A stretch of DNA of 64,000 bases, from the NCBI GenBank assembly GCA_002507565.1, contig MOXJ01000015.1:1-64000 (forward strand), written 5' to 3'. The notes beneath the pieces are model-generated. The model was given only the letters and a program-made list of their open reading frames with translations, was not told the DNA's origin and ran no database searches. The DNA comes from Candidatus Reconcilbacillus cellulovorans. GTDB lineage: Bacteria; Bacillota; Bacilli; Paenibacillales; Reconciliibacillaceae. Positions 16,620 to 25,531 of the stretch are shown piece by piece (position 1 is the first letter of the stretch; every line of letters begins with the position of its first letter). A program made the position numbers and the translations under genes.

Positions 16620-17947
16620 CCACTTGCTCCCTCCCGCGGCCTGCCGTCCAGCAACCGGACGCCGCCGTTTTGCAGTTCGACCGCCCAAACCGGAATGAAC
16701 CGGACCTCCCGCTCGTCCGCCGCCGGTCTGAACGCGGGGTATACGGCCCGGATTTCGCCGCGTTCCGGCAACCGATCAAGAAACGCCGCCAGCTCGTCTC
16801 CGCCGGGCAGTTCCACCGCAAGACCGCCGGCGTCCGGGCGCGCCTCGTTTTCCGACACATAGAGCACCGAACGTTCGAAACGGGTGACGATTCCGTTTTG
16901 GACGACCGCTTGAATCCGGCCGAACGATTCGGCCGTCTCCGGCACGACGGCGAGCCGCTGGAAGATCAGACCGAACGTCAACGACTGCCGCCCCGGCGCA
17001 TTCGAAAGACCGAACGTTTTGACGACGTAACCGCCGTTCCATAGCCCGTGCTGATTGCCGAAACCGAGCACCGCGCGCAAATTTTCCATCACGTCGTTCG
17101 GGCGATCCGAATCCGGCATCGGGTCGGAATAAGCGAACCAGTCGCGGTCCGGCCGCATCTGAATGACGCGCGTACCATCCGTATAAATCTCCGAACCGTT
17201 CGGCTCGGCGATATGGCGGGTGTTTTGCAGGTCGATGAACAAATTTTTCTGCAGCTGCTCCGCCGTGTACTTCCGGTACGGCGCCCTCCAGACGGAGACG
17301 GTCAGCGAAACGTCGGGAATATAGAAATCCCCGGTCAGAAACCGGTAAGTCGTCTCCGCTGCAGCCATCGCCGAAAACCGCTCCAGGTCGTCGCGGCTCA
17401 CGTCGGCGCGTACGGCCTCGTACAACGGGAAACCGTCCTCGCCCCAAAACAGGACGCGTACGTCGCCCGCTGCGTCGGATTCATAGATCCAGATGCGTCC
17501 GACCGGCGCGCCGTCGGGCGGCACGTCCCCCTTCAGGCGCAACAACTGCGACAACACGGCCGGGGGCACCCCGCCGGGAAAACGAACTTCCACGCCTTTG
17601 CGCGCATTGCGCATCGTTTCGCGTTCAAACGGGCCGACGAACAGCGCATTGCGGCGGAAGCCGTCGAACGTCCGCTGCCGCATAAATTCCCAGACGGAGT
17701 CATAAATCATAGAGGAAAGGGGAAAAGAAGGGGAAACGACCGTGTGCCGACCGTCGCCGTGATGGACGACGATCTCCGCCGGCACCACAACGTCCTCCAG
17801 GCCGAGCGGTTCGCCCTGCGGTTCGGTCTGCACGTAACCGACGCGATTGATCGGTTCGAATCGCGGGTTGCCGAACACGAGCAAATAACTTTGCACCAGG
17901 CTGCCGATCACGAGCAAAAACAGCAACGCGGTCTTCACGCGTTCCAT
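16589..17947 (-). CDS. walH: WalH (YycH) regulator of the WalK kinase
   Basis: A protein of about 452 residues with one N-terminal transmembrane helix (VKTALLFLLVIGSLVQSYLL) and a mostly beta extracytoplasmic domain of the YycH family, with family stretches such as TYRFLTGDFYIPDVSLTVSVW broken over the middle. It works with WalI to dampen WalK. The walK stop and this start overlap (GTGATG): ATG at 17947 or GTG at 17950 are both possible. I use the ATG. Downstream it overlaps walI by 31 bases. Confidence 0.88.
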   Translation of the reverse strand: MERVKTALLFLLVIGSLVQSYLLVFGNPRFEPINRVGYVQTEPQGEPLGLEDVVVPAEIVVHHGDGRHTVVSPSFPLSSMIYDSVWEFMRQRTFDGFRRNALFVGPFERETMRNARKGVEVRFPGGVPPAVLSQLLRLKGDVPPDGAPVGRIWIYESDAAGDVRVLFWGEDGFPLYEAVRADVSRDDLERFSAMAAAETTYRFLTGDFYIPDVSLTVSVWRAPYRKYTAEQLQKNLFIDLQNTRHIAEPNGSEIYTDGTRVIQMRPDRDWFAYSDPMPDSDRPNDVMENLRAVLGFGNQHGLWNGGYVVKTFGLSNAPGRQSLTFGLIFQRLAVVPETAESFGRIQAVVQNGIVTRFERSVLYVSENEARPDAGGLAVELPGGDELAAFLDRLPERGEIRAVYPAFRPAADEREVRFIPVWAVELQNGGVRLLDGRPREGASGWTGGAPKPY

Positions 17948-19764
17948 CACGACGCCGTCTTCCCTTCGGACAGCGGAATCGTAAACGTGACTTTCGTTCC
18001 TTTGCCCACTTCGGATTCGATGCCGATCGCCCCGCCGTGCGCCCGGATAATTTCCCGGGCAATGGACAAGCCGAGGCCGGTCCCCCCCATGCTGCGCGAA
18101 CGCGCTTTGTCGACGCGATAAAACCGTTCGAAGACGCGCGGCAAATCTTCCCTCGGGATGCCGATGCCGTTATCCTCGACCGACACGGCCAGCGCGCCGT
18201 CCCGCAAGCTCGCTTCAAGCCGAATCCAGCCGCCGTCGGCGGTATAGTTCAGCGCGTTCGAGACGAGATTGTCCAACACCTGATCGATCTGGTCGCGGTC
18301 GATCGACACTTTCCGCAAACCGGGGTCGACGCGCAGATGGAACTGGATGTTGCGGCTGCGCGATTGAACGGAAAACCGGTCGATCACGTCCTCCAACATC
18401 TCCGCAACGTCGGTCGGCTCGCGAACAAGCGGCACACGGCCGGCATCCAACCGCGACAGCTGGAGCAGATCGTGCACGAGCCGGATCATGCGTTCCGTCT
18501 CGCTCGCGGCGACCGCAAGGAATTTGCGCGCCAGCTCCCGATCCTCAAGGACGCCGCTCTCCAGCGCTTCCAAATAACTTTTGATCGTCGTCAGCGGCGT
18601 ACGCAGCTCATGCGATACATTGGCGACGAACTCGCGGCGCGACTGTTCGAGCTTTTCCTGTTCGGTCACATCCTGCAGGACGGCGATCGTACCCGTAACG
18701 CCCGTTTCCCTACGGTGAATCGGCGAAAACGAAACGCGTACGATCAGCTCGCCGATCGGAACCGTCGTCTCGCCGCCGTCAATAGCGTACCTCGCAAACT
18801 CCTGCCTCGGCAGTCCGAGCAGCTCTGCCAGATCGGCCGCTTCCGGCCCGCCGGCTCCGGCACGCAACATTTCGCGCGCGCGGCGGTTCATCAGCATCAC
18901 ACGCCCTGAACCGTCCGCGGCGACGACGCCGTCGCTCATGTTGGACAGGACCGATTCCAGTTTTTCGCGCTCCTCCTCGGTACTCGACAGCGCCTCTTTC
19001 AACCGGTCGGTCATATGGTTGAACGCCCTGGCGAGCTGGCCGATCTCGTCGTCGCCGAGCACGCGGACGCGGCGGTCGAACCGGCCTTCCGACACGGCCG
19101 TCGCCTGGCGCGTCAGCTCCACGACCGGCGCCGTAATCGTCCGCGACAGCACGAAGCCGAGCACGGCGGCGAGCGCAAGCGCGATTAGCGTCCCGGACAC
19201 GAATATCTGATTGATACGCCTTAAATTTTCATACATCTCCTTCATCGAGGAGACAATGTAGACGGCGCCGATCACCTTGCCGTCTTCAGTCACCGGCTGA
19301 ACGACCAGTTTTTTTGGCAGATCGTCGACGGGATCGAAAATGTCCCGTTCGACCGTCTTGGCGCCCTGCAGCGCCTGAATCACTTCCGGCTGCGTCGACT
19401 TGACGAGACCGGGCGGCGGCGGAATCCGCGCATTGGACGCCCGAACGATTGCGTTCGCATCGAGAATTTGCACCTCGGTCCGGTTATCCGAAAACAAGTG
19501 CACTTTTTCGTCCAGCGCACGGTATTGGTCTTCCGCGCTCCGGTCGCCGGATTCCAGTCCGTTTTTCGGCAAAAGGTAATCTTTCACCGCTTCCGCCAAC
19601 AACGTCGCTTGCTTGCGGACGGCCTGCGACTCGCGTTGCTGAAACGTGTTTTCCAATGTTCGTACAAAATAAACAAAAACCACCTGCATCGCGACCAAAA
19701 TCAGCAAGCTGTACAAAATGTTCAGCTTCAAGCGGATGGAACGGAACACGCGAAAACCCTTCAT
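17947..19764 (-). CDS. walK: WalK cell-wall-sensing histidine kinase
   Basis: A 605-residue sensor kinase of the essential WalRK system that governs peptidoglycan hydrolases. Layout: transmembrane helix at about 15-34, extracellular sensor (35-185), second helix (about 188-208), HAMP (209-262), PAS (265-370), dimerisation domain with phospho-acceptor His385 (VSHELRTPL), then the ATP domain with the N-box (LDNLVSNALNY), DNGIGIP and GTGLGLSI. It lies 4 bases after walR. The HAMP-PAS layout and operon order are those of the low-GC Gram-positive WalK. Confidence 0.95.
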   Translation of the reverse strand: MKGFRVFRSIRLKLNILYSLLILVAMQVVFVYFVRTLENTFQQRESQAVRKQATLLAEAVKDYLLPKNGLESGDRSAEDQYRALDEKVHLFSDNRTEVQILDANAIVRASNARIPPPPGLVKSTQPEVIQALQGAKTVERDIFDPVDDLPKKLVVQPVTEDGKVIGAVYIVSSMKEMYENLRRINQIFVSGTLIALALAAVLGFVLSRTITAPVVELTRQATAVSEGRFDRRVRVLGDDEIGQLARAFNHMTDRLKEALSSTEEEREKLESVLSNMSDGVVAADGSGRVMLMNRRAREMLRAGAGGPEAADLAELLGLPRQEFARYAIDGGETTVPIGELIVRVSFSPIHRRETGVTGTIAVLQDVTEQEKLEQSRREFVANVSHELRTPLTTIKSYLEALESGVLEDRELARKFLAVAASETERMIRLVHDLLQLSRLDAGRVPLVREPTDVAEMLEDVIDRFSVQSRSRNIQFHLRVDPGLRKVSIDRDQIDQVLDNLVSNALNYTADGGWIRLEASLRDGALAVSVEDNGIGIPREDLPRVFERFYRVDKARSRSMGGTGLGLSIAREIIRAHGGAIGIESEVGKGTKVTFTIPLSEGKTAS

Positions 19765-19768
19765 CGGC

Positions 19769-20482
19769 TCATCTTCCGCCCTCCGCGGCCGGATTCCACA
19801 TCACGTAGCCGAGCCCGCGGCGCGTCAGAATATATTCCGGCTTGCCGGGGTCGTCTTCGATTTTTTCCCGCAGCCGTCGGATCGTCACGTCGACCGTCCG
19901 CACGTCGCCGAAATATTCATAGCCCCACACCGCCTGCAACAGATGTTCGCGCGTCATCACCTTGCCGAGGTGCCGCGCCATGTACTGGATCAGTTCGAAC
20001 TCGCGATGCGTCAGGTCGACGGGGACGCCGTCCTTGCGCACGAGACACATGTCGCAATCGATCGTCAGCCGATGGACGCGGATCAACTGCTCCGACTGTC
20101 CGTCCGGCTGCCGCCGCATCCGGTGCCGTCGAAGTTGCGCTTTGACGCGCGCAAGCAGCTCCCGCGTGCCGAACGGCTTGGTCACGTAGTCGTCGGCGCC
20201 CATCTCCAAGCCGAGCACCTTGTCGATCTCCGAATCTTTCGCCGTCAGCATGATGATCGGCATCTGCAAGCGGGTCCGGATTTCGCGGCAAACCTCGACC
20301 CCGTCTTTGACCGGCAGCATGATGTCCAGCAGCACGAGATCCGGCTGCTCGCGGAACGCCGCCTCCACCGCTTCCGCACCGTCGAACGCGCAGATGACCT
20401 GATAACCTTCCTTTTCGAGGTTAAATTTCAAAATGTCCGCGATCGGACGTTCGTCGTCGACCACCAGAATTTTTCCCAACAC
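19769..20482 (-). CDS. walR: WalR response regulator (OmpR/PhoB type)
   Basis: A 237-residue regulator with an N-terminal receiver domain (acidic pair DD at 9-10, phospho-acceptor Asp53 in LLDIMLP, Lys in VTKPFG) and a C-terminal winged helix ([20 protein letters not shown]). It controls autolysins and wall remodelling. I place the start at the GTG at 20482, because the longer reading begins with an ATG directly abutting AGGAG with no spacing, and the GTG restores the normal first residues of the family. It heads walRKHIJ-htrA-rlmH. Confidence 0.94.
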   Translation of the reverse strand: MLGKILVVDDERPIADILKFNLEKEGYQVICAFDGAEAVEAAFREQPDLVLLDIMLPVKDGVEVCREIRTRLQMPIIMLTAKDSEIDKVLGLEMGADDYVTKPFGTRELLARVKAQLRRHRMRRQPDGQSEQLIRVHRLTIDCDMCLVRKDGVPVDLTHREFELIQYMARHLGKVMTREHLLQAVWGYEYFGDVRTVDVTIRRLREKIEDDPGKPEYILTRRGLGYVMWNPAAEGGR

Positions 20483-20534
20483 GTTCAGACACCACCCGTT
20501 GGCGGTTCGGGACTTCTTCATCTCCTATCTTAGC

Positions 20535-20573
20535 AAAAAACAAAAAGGCCCGACAGCCTTGCGCAGTCGGACC
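20535..20573 (-). terminator. intrinsic terminator of the M23 peptidase gene
   Basis: On the minus strand an 8-bp stem (GGTCCGAC / GTCGGGCC, 20547-20554 and 20566-20573) is followed by TTTTTGTTTTTT. It separates the upstream peptidase gene from walR. Confidence 0.8.
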
Positions 20574-20594
20574 GCCTCTGAAGGGAAAACCGCG

Positions 20595-22109
20595 TCATCT
20601 CGACAAATATTTTAGCGGGTTTTGCGGGACGCCGTTGCGGTAAATTTCAAAATGAAGATGAACGCCCGTCACCCGTCCCGTCGCTCCCATGTACCCAATT
20701 CGTTCGCCTTTTTCGACGCGTTGCCCGACTTTGACGTCGATCCGGCTCAGGTGGGCGTATACCGTGCGATAGCCGTTCTGATGGTCGATGACGACCTGTT
20801 TGCCGTACCCGTCGAGCCGGTCGCCGGCAAACACGACGACGCCGTTGTCGGCCGCAAGAATGTTGCGATTGCCGACGATGTCGATGCCTTTATGCATTTC
20901 GCCCCAGCGCATGCCGAACGTGCTGGTGATCATGTAGCCGACGACAGGCCAGCTGAAACGCCCGGTCCCTTCCCCGGTGATCACTCTCGTGCCGCGGACG
21001 ACGATCGCCGGTTCCGGCTGTTCCAAAACGCGTTCGCCGACGACTTCCTCCGACACTTCCTCACCGTTGATTTTCGTTACGCGCAATTCGATGGTTTTCA
21101 GACCGTTTTTGCCGGGCTTGATCGTTTTCGTCGTCCCGGCCTTCATCGTCGCGTCGGTCCGGTATTCCGTCGGATACGGAATTTCATGCCGCTCCTCGAC
21201 GAGCTCGACCGTGCGGACGGAGAGCAACGGCTTCGGAACGGTCAAGTCGAGAACGTCGCCGACGCGGATCAAGTCGTCCCGGATCCACGGATTGTTGCGG
21301 TAAATCAGCTCCGGCGAAATACCGAACTTCTGCGCGATACAGCCGACGCAGTCGCCTTCCTGCACGACATAGGTCGTCGGGGTCGTCTCGCCGCCTTCAA
21401 GCTTGCGTAAAACGTCCTCCGGCCGCATTACCTGGTCGGGCCGAATGTCCTTTTCGCGAACTTCGACGGTTTGGACGAACTCGACAGATTCGACCCGCGC
21501 GGAGGCTTGTCCGCTGCCGTCGGACGAAAACGTCGTTACGACGTCGCCGGATTTCGCGAATTTTTGCTTGTACTGCTCCAGAATGCGGGAAGCGACTTGC
21601 TCGTCGCGGACGATCGCCACGACCGATCCGCCCACGACCAGTTCGACGCCAACAGCCTTCGGCTTCAACGTTTCATCCAGTTTCGCCAGTGTGGCCTCGT
21701 TGTCGTATCGGCCCATAAACCGTTTTTCGGATTGGAACGTGACGGCTTCGCGATCCAGTACCAGGCGGACGTCGGGACTGCGCTCCTCCAGTTCCTTCTG
21801 ACGGGCAGCGATATGTTGCTCGACGACGCGGACGCTGCTGACCGTGCCGATCGGCTGGCCGTCGACGTAGACGTGGACGATCTCGCGCGTATGAAAAAGC
21901 ACGTACTGATTACCGCCGATCGCCACAGAGGCGATCAGCCCCAGCGCCCCGACTCCTCGGAGATATTGCGTGCGGTATGTATGAAGGATGGTGCGAACGT
22001 AGTGCCACGCCTGCCAACATCGCTTCCGACCCGCGCCGATCCCGCAACCGAGCGCGACGGTCGCTCGCCGTACGACCCTCCATTCGCGAACATGCCTGAA
22101 AAAATTCAT
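20595..22109 (-). CDS. LysM-G5-M23 cell wall endopeptidase, membrane anchored
   Basis: A 504-residue envelope protein. After an Arg/Trp-rich N-terminus there is one transmembrane segment (about residues 57-80), a coiled beta region, a LysM domain (TYVVQEGDCVGCIAQKFG and onward), a G5 domain (about 310-390), and a C-terminal LytM/M23 zinc peptidase with HKGIDIVG and HLHFEIY supplying the metal ligands. It should cut peptidoglycan peptide bridges. The ATG at 22109 with GGGGAAAG upstream is preferred over a reading 15 codons longer. It lies upstream of walR and is a plausible WalR target, but no operator was identified. Confidence 0.88.
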   Translation of the reverse strand: MNFFRHVREWRVVRRATVALGCGIGAGRKRCWQAWHYVRTILHTYRTQYLRGVGALGLIASVAIGGNQYVLFHTREIVHVYVDGQPIGTVSSVRVVEQHIAARQKELEERSPDVRLVLDREAVTFQSEKRFMGRYDNEATLAKLDETLKPKAVGVELVVGGSVVAIVRDEQVASRILEQYKQKFAKSGDVVTTFSSDGSGQASARVESVEFVQTVEVREKDIRPDQVMRPEDVLRKLEGGETTPTTYVVQEGDCVGCIAQKFGISPELIYRNNPWIRDDLIRVGDVLDLTVPKPLLSVRTVELVEERHEIPYPTEYRTDATMKAGTTKTIKPGKNGLKTIELRVTKINGEEVSEEVVGERVLEQPEPAIVVRGTRVITGEGTGRFSWPVVGYMITSTFGMRWGEMHKGIDIVGNRNILAADNGVVVFAGDRLDGYGKQVVIDHQNGYRTVYAHLSRIDVKVGQRVEKGERIGYMGATGRVTGVHLHFEIYRNGVPQNPLKYLSR

Positions 22110-22212
22110 GTCTTTCCCCTTCAACCCCGCGGTTTCTTCGCCGTTCGCCGGCAATCGCGGGAAATCCGCGATTTCTACTTTACCACAGGGAGAGGGCGAA
22201 TTTCAACCGTTT

Positions 22213-22917
22213 TCAATCCGTATCGGCGCGAATCGCGAGAATTCTCGTCAGCTCCGCATATTCCGCCGGGCTGAGACGCTGTGCCACGATGCCGTCGATT
22301 TCTTTCAGTTCGGCCTCCGTAAGGCCGTCCTCGAACAAATCGGCGATGCGCCCGATTTCATCCGCCGTCAGCCGCGCCGATAAAAGATCGAAAACGCGTT
22401 TTTTGTCGGCTTCGCTCAGCCGATTGCGAAGTTCGAGAATTTGCTGCTCCGTCACGGCGACGGCCGGACGATCGGGCGAAGAACCAGCGGACAATCCTGT
22501 AGCAGGCGTCGCGCCGTTTTCCGGATTCACGGACGGCGGAAGCGGCGAAACGGCTGCCGACGGCGTTGCCGATGCAATCGAAGAAACTGAAGACGCAGGG
22601 TTCGGGGTAACGGCATTCCAGACCGGTTGCGCCTCATCCCGGCCTTCTTGTTCGTCAGCCAAATCGGCATCCGCCCCCGTCCGGGCCGTCGCACCGGCAT
22701 CCTTCCGCTCCGCCGCGGAAAAAAACGGCGCGGCCCGCCGCGCCAACGCCGACACATATTCCGCCGGATCGAACGCCGCATCGGGCGGCGAAATCGAAAG
22801 TTCGCGCCACACCGCATTCATCTGTTCGGTCACCGTATACCAAACGGTGAACACGGAAACCGCGCCGATCAACGCCGCTTCGACAGCCAACCGGCAAAGT
22901 CGCCATAGCCATTTCAT
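22213..22917 (-). CDS. membrane-anchored protein of unknown function
   Basis: A 234-residue protein I do not recognise. It has one N-terminal transmembrane segment (about residues 8-28), a helical stretch, a low-complexity Ala/Ser/Pro/Thr linker (about 75-160), and a C-terminal helical module of about 75 residues in which the pattern LSxxxxxRIxxLF / LTxAELKEIDxI recurs. This layout suggests an extracytoplasmic adaptor. Start at ATG 22917; the ATG at 22950 would add charged residues before the membrane helix. It is the next gene upstream of the M23 peptidase, with about 100 bases between them. Confidence 0.65.
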   Translation of the reverse strand: MKWLWRLCRLAVEAALIGAVSVFTVWYTVTEQMNAVWRELSISPPDAAFDPAEYVSALARRAAPFFSAAERKDAGATARTGADADLADEQEGRDEAQPVWNAVTPNPASSVSSIASATPSAAVSPLPPSVNPENGATPATGLSAGSSPDRPAVAVTEQQILELRNRLSEADKKRVFDLLSARLTADEIGRIADLFEDGLTEAELKEIDGIVAQRLSPAEYAELTRILAIRADTD

Positions 22918-23015
22918 CCCGCGACCGTCTTCCTCTCGTTTTTCGAGCAAACCGAAATTTTACTTCCAGTCTTGCCCGAATCGCCGCGGGATTAAACGTC
23001 GGTCGAAACTAAATG

Positions 23016-23804
23016 CTAGCGGCGAACCATAATTCGTCCTTTGCTTCCGACGCGCGTCTTCGGTGGAGAACGCGGCCGAGGCTGGGAGAAAACCGACGAT
23101 TTCGGCTTCACTTCGCCGGACGCGGTGTTTTTGCGGATCGTACCGGTCGAGCCTGTCGAACGCTGGGAAGGTTCGGCGACGGAAACCGGCGCTTTTTTGA
23201 ACACGTCGCCCGAACCGCCGATTTTGGCGTCCGAAGATGCCGGAGGCAAATCCGCGCGTTTGAAAATCTGCCCTTTACGGTCGACCGTCAGCGGCGGAGC
23301 CGCTTTGCGGTCGGCGTCCGTCGGCGCGCGGTAGACGGTCGTCGGCCGATAGACGTCGCGCTCGGTGTAACCGCGATAGTGGCCTGTCTTCGGTTTCGCG
23401 GCGTCGAACAGCTCGTCGAGCGCCTCCGCGAGTAAATACATCTGCAGGAAGGAAACGTCGTACTGCTGCTGTACGAACGCGCGGTCGCTGATTTCGATCA
23501 GCGTGTCGGCCGGCCGGTTCGGATCGCGCTGCAGATGTACCAGTCGGTCGGGATAAACGAGAAACATGCGCTCCGGGTTTTCCGGCGACACCTGTTGCGG
23601 TCGGTCGCTTGCGATCAGCTCGCGCGCCACGTCCGGCACGGACCGGCCCGCCGCCCGGTAGACGAACGACCGACCGGCGCCGGTGTCCGACACCGATTCC
23701 AACGGGTATTGCACCGTCGCCCGTCCGCCGCCGCAGCCGGCCGCGGACGACGCCACCGCGAGCGCGAGCAACAGTTTGAGCCATCCCCGCATCCAAAACC
23801 GCAT
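23016..23804 (-). CDS. DUF4247 lipoprotein
   Basis: A 262-residue lipoprotein with the lipobox SSAAGC after a short hydrophobic leader. The central part belongs to DUF4247 (stretches such as RMFLVYPDRLVHLQRDP and SFLQMYLLAEAL). The last 80 residues are a basic, Ser/Pro-rich tail. Function is unknown. It is the last gene of a pspA / DUF350 / DUF4178 / DUF4247 cluster that recurs in Paenibacilli and Bacilli, linked by context to membrane stress. The start at 23804 follows GGGAGGTGA. Confidence 0.8.
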   Translation of the reverse strand: MRFWMRGWLKLLLALAVASSAAGCGGGRATVQYPLESVSDTGAGRSFVYRAAGRSVPDVARELIASDRPQQVSPENPERMFLVYPDRLVHLQRDPNRPADTLIEISDRAFVQQQYDVSFLQMYLLAEALDELFDAAKPKTGHYRGYTERDVYRPTTVYRAPTDADRKAAPPLTVDRKGQIFKRADLPPASSDAKIGGSGDVFKKAPVSVAEPSQRSTGSTGTIRKNTASGEVKPKSSVFSQPRPRSPPKTRVGSKGRIMVRR

Positions 23805-23821
23805 GGCGGCGTCACCTCCCG

Positions 23822-24331
23822 TCAGCGCGCGCCGCGGATCAACCGGACTTCCGCGGGCAACACGGATTCCCCCTCATAAAGCATGATCCGGCCGTCCTGC
23901 CATTCAATACGCAGCCGGCGCCGGTCGTCGGACTGAAACAGCCACACGTACTGCTCCCCGCCCGCGGAAAACGGCGTCCGCCCCGCCACGTCGACGAATC
24001 CGGAGAAGCGTTCCTCGAGATAATACGATCTGCCTTCCATCTCGATCGTCGTCGGGATTTCCTCCGGTGTGTCCAGCCGTCCGTCTATCGGATCGAACAG
24101 CACGAACGCCGTCGTCTCCCGCTCCTCGATCTCGAGATACCGAATGCGAGTGCCGTCCCGTAGCGTCGCCACGAGCGAGCGGCGGTTGCGGTAGCGGACG
24201 GTGCCGACGACTTCATAGACGACAAGACCGATTTCCATCATGTCGCCAGGCGCTACGTCCAGCGCCGACCGCTCCGACCGGAGCGGCTCGTTTTTTCGCA
24301 ACAGCCGGCCGAGCCGATTCAAAAGCCGCAT
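23822..24331 (-). CDS. DUF4178 protein
   Basis: A 169-residue, all-beta cytoplasmic protein of the DUF4178 type: ALDVAPGDMMEIGLVVYEV near the start, then a barrel-like set of strands. There is no signal or membrane segment. The biochemical role is not known. DUF4178 genes regularly sit beside pspA and DUF350 genes, as here. The start follows GGAGGAT, and the stop lies 18 bases before the DUF4247 gene. Confidence 0.8.
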   Translation of the reverse strand: MRLLNRLGRLLRKNEPLRSERSALDVAPGDMMEIGLVVYEVVGTVRYRNRRSLVATLRDGTRIRYLEIEERETTAFVLFDPIDGRLDTPEEIPTTIEMEGRSYYLEERFSGFVDVAGRTPFSAGGEQYVWLFQSDDRRRLRIEWQDGRIMLYEGESVLPAEVRLIRGAR

Positions 24332-24347
24332 CGGGCGATCCTCCGTT

Positions 24348-24752
24348 TCACAGACTCGCCGCCAGTACGAGGGCGCCGACCAGATGCAGCGATCCGGCGA
24401 ACAAGCCGTAATTGGCCTTGCCCTCTTTCGTCCCGCGGTCGAGATCGAGTTTCGCGGACGCGCGCAACAGCAGACGAACGGCCAGCTCCAGCAACATCAG
24501 GATGACGAACGAAACGGCCGACGCCAGAAGCGCCTGCCACAGCTCGTTCGACGTCGCGATCGAACGGGCGAGAATGACGCCTTGGGCGCCGAGCTTCATC
24601 ACGAAACGGACCGTTACCGCGAGATTGCCGTCGCGAATTTCCGCCAAGTCGCGGTATCCCGTAAACAACGCGTCGACAGCCATCAGCAGGAACAACAACA
24701 CGAACGAGGCAGCCGTCCAGACGAACATCCCCAGCACGACCCAAACGTCCAC
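24348..24752 (-). CDS. DUF350 membrane protein
   Basis: A 134-residue integral membrane protein with four predicted transmembrane helices (about residues 8-26, 45-65, 73-95, 113-133) and the DUF350 fold. The start is placed at GTG 24752, because the GGGGAGG ribosome site abuts the ATG at 24758 but is 6 bases from this GTG. It sits between pspA and the DUF4178 gene. The family is linked by context to membrane-stress responses. Confidence 0.8.
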   Translation of the reverse strand: MDVWVVLGMFVWTAASFVLLFLLMAVDALFTGYRDLAEIRDGNLAVTVRFVMKLGAQGVILARSIATSNELWQALLASAVSFVILMLLELAVRLLLRASAKLDLDRGTKEGKANYGLFAGSLHLVGALVLAASL

Positions 24753-24766
24753 GGACATCCTCCCCG

Positions 24767-24795
24767 CAAAAAAGGCAACCCGAAACCGGGTTACC
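24767..24795 (-). terminator. intrinsic terminator after pspA
   Basis: Minus-strand stem GGTAACCCG / CGGGTTGCC (24787-24795 and 24774-24782, loop of 4) followed by a run of T (24767-24773). It overlaps the pspA stop codon and lies before the DUF350 gene, so pspA would be made in excess of the genes after it. Confidence 0.8.
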
Positions 24796-25456
24796 CTTCG
24801 TATTTTTTCAGCAGTTCCGCGAGCTCCTCCTCAATTTCACGATCCTTAAGCCGGCTTGCGAACTCGTCGTCAAGCGATTTCGGCGCGGAGCCCAGCTCGT
24901 TCGAAGCTTCGGCCTGCGCTTCCAGCTGCAGGACCTTCTCTTCCATTCGTTTCAGGCCGGCCAGCGCCGTGTCCGCCGACATGCCGGCCATCGCGCGGTT
25001 GATCTCGACCTGCGCCTTGGCCGCATTGGCCCGTGCGGCGAGCGTGTCGCGCTTGTTCTTCAGTTCATTGTACTGCCGGCGCATCTCTTCCAGTTTGGCG
25101 CGCAGCCGGTCGGCGGCTTCTTTGTTCTGTTCGTAGGCGGCCTTGTATTCCGCCATTTTTTGTTCCGCCGCCTTTTTCTCTTCCAGCGCTCGGCGGGCGA
25201 GATCGACATCCTTCATCTTCGCCGCGGCGTGCGCCTGCTCGTCGCGCTTGCGGACGAGCGCCTCCTGTTCCTCGTACAGCTGCTTGAACTTTTTCTCCAG
25301 CGCGATCTGGGCGGCGACAGCGCGTTCCGCTTCCTCCAGGTCTTCCTGCATGTCGCGCAAATACTGGTCGGTCATCTTCACGGGGTCTTCCGCTTTCTCG
25401 ATCAGGGCGTACACGTTGGCCAGCGTCAGGTCGCGCAGCCGTTTGAACAGCGACAT
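24791..25456 (-). CDS. pspA: PspA/IM30 family membrane-protecting protein
   Basis: A 221-residue, almost wholly helical coiled-coil protein of the PspA/IM30/Vipp1 (ESCRT-III-like) family, with the family start (LFKRLRDLTLANVYALIEKAEDPVKM, shown here only in part) and long heptad stretches rich in Ala, Glu and Lys. It binds and stabilises stressed membranes. It starts at ATG 25456 with AAGGAGG upstream. It heads the DUF350/DUF4178/DUF4247 cluster, with a terminator at its end. Confidence 0.92.
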   Translation of the reverse strand: MSLFKRLRDLTLANVYALIEKAEDPVKMTDQYLRDMQEDLEEAERAVAAQIALEKKFKQLYEEQEALVRKRDEQAHAAAKMKDVDLARRALEEKKAAEQKMAEYKAAYEQNKEAADRLRAKLEEMRRQYNELKNKRDTLAARANAAKAQVEINRAMAGMSADTALAGLKRMEEKVLQLEAQAEASNELGSAPKSLDDEFASRLKDREIEEELAELLKKYEG

Positions 25457-25531
25457 CGGGCAACGTCCTCCTTCGGGCAGGTTTCGGTCGTTCTATACAT
25501 GTTTACGGATCATACGCCGTCCGGTTTCGCC

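Noticed and set aside
15083-17044. Long open frame on the plus strand opposite walJ, walI and walH
   Set aside because: It is a shadow of GC-rich codon use in well-recognised genes on the other strand; its product is Arg-rich with no domain.
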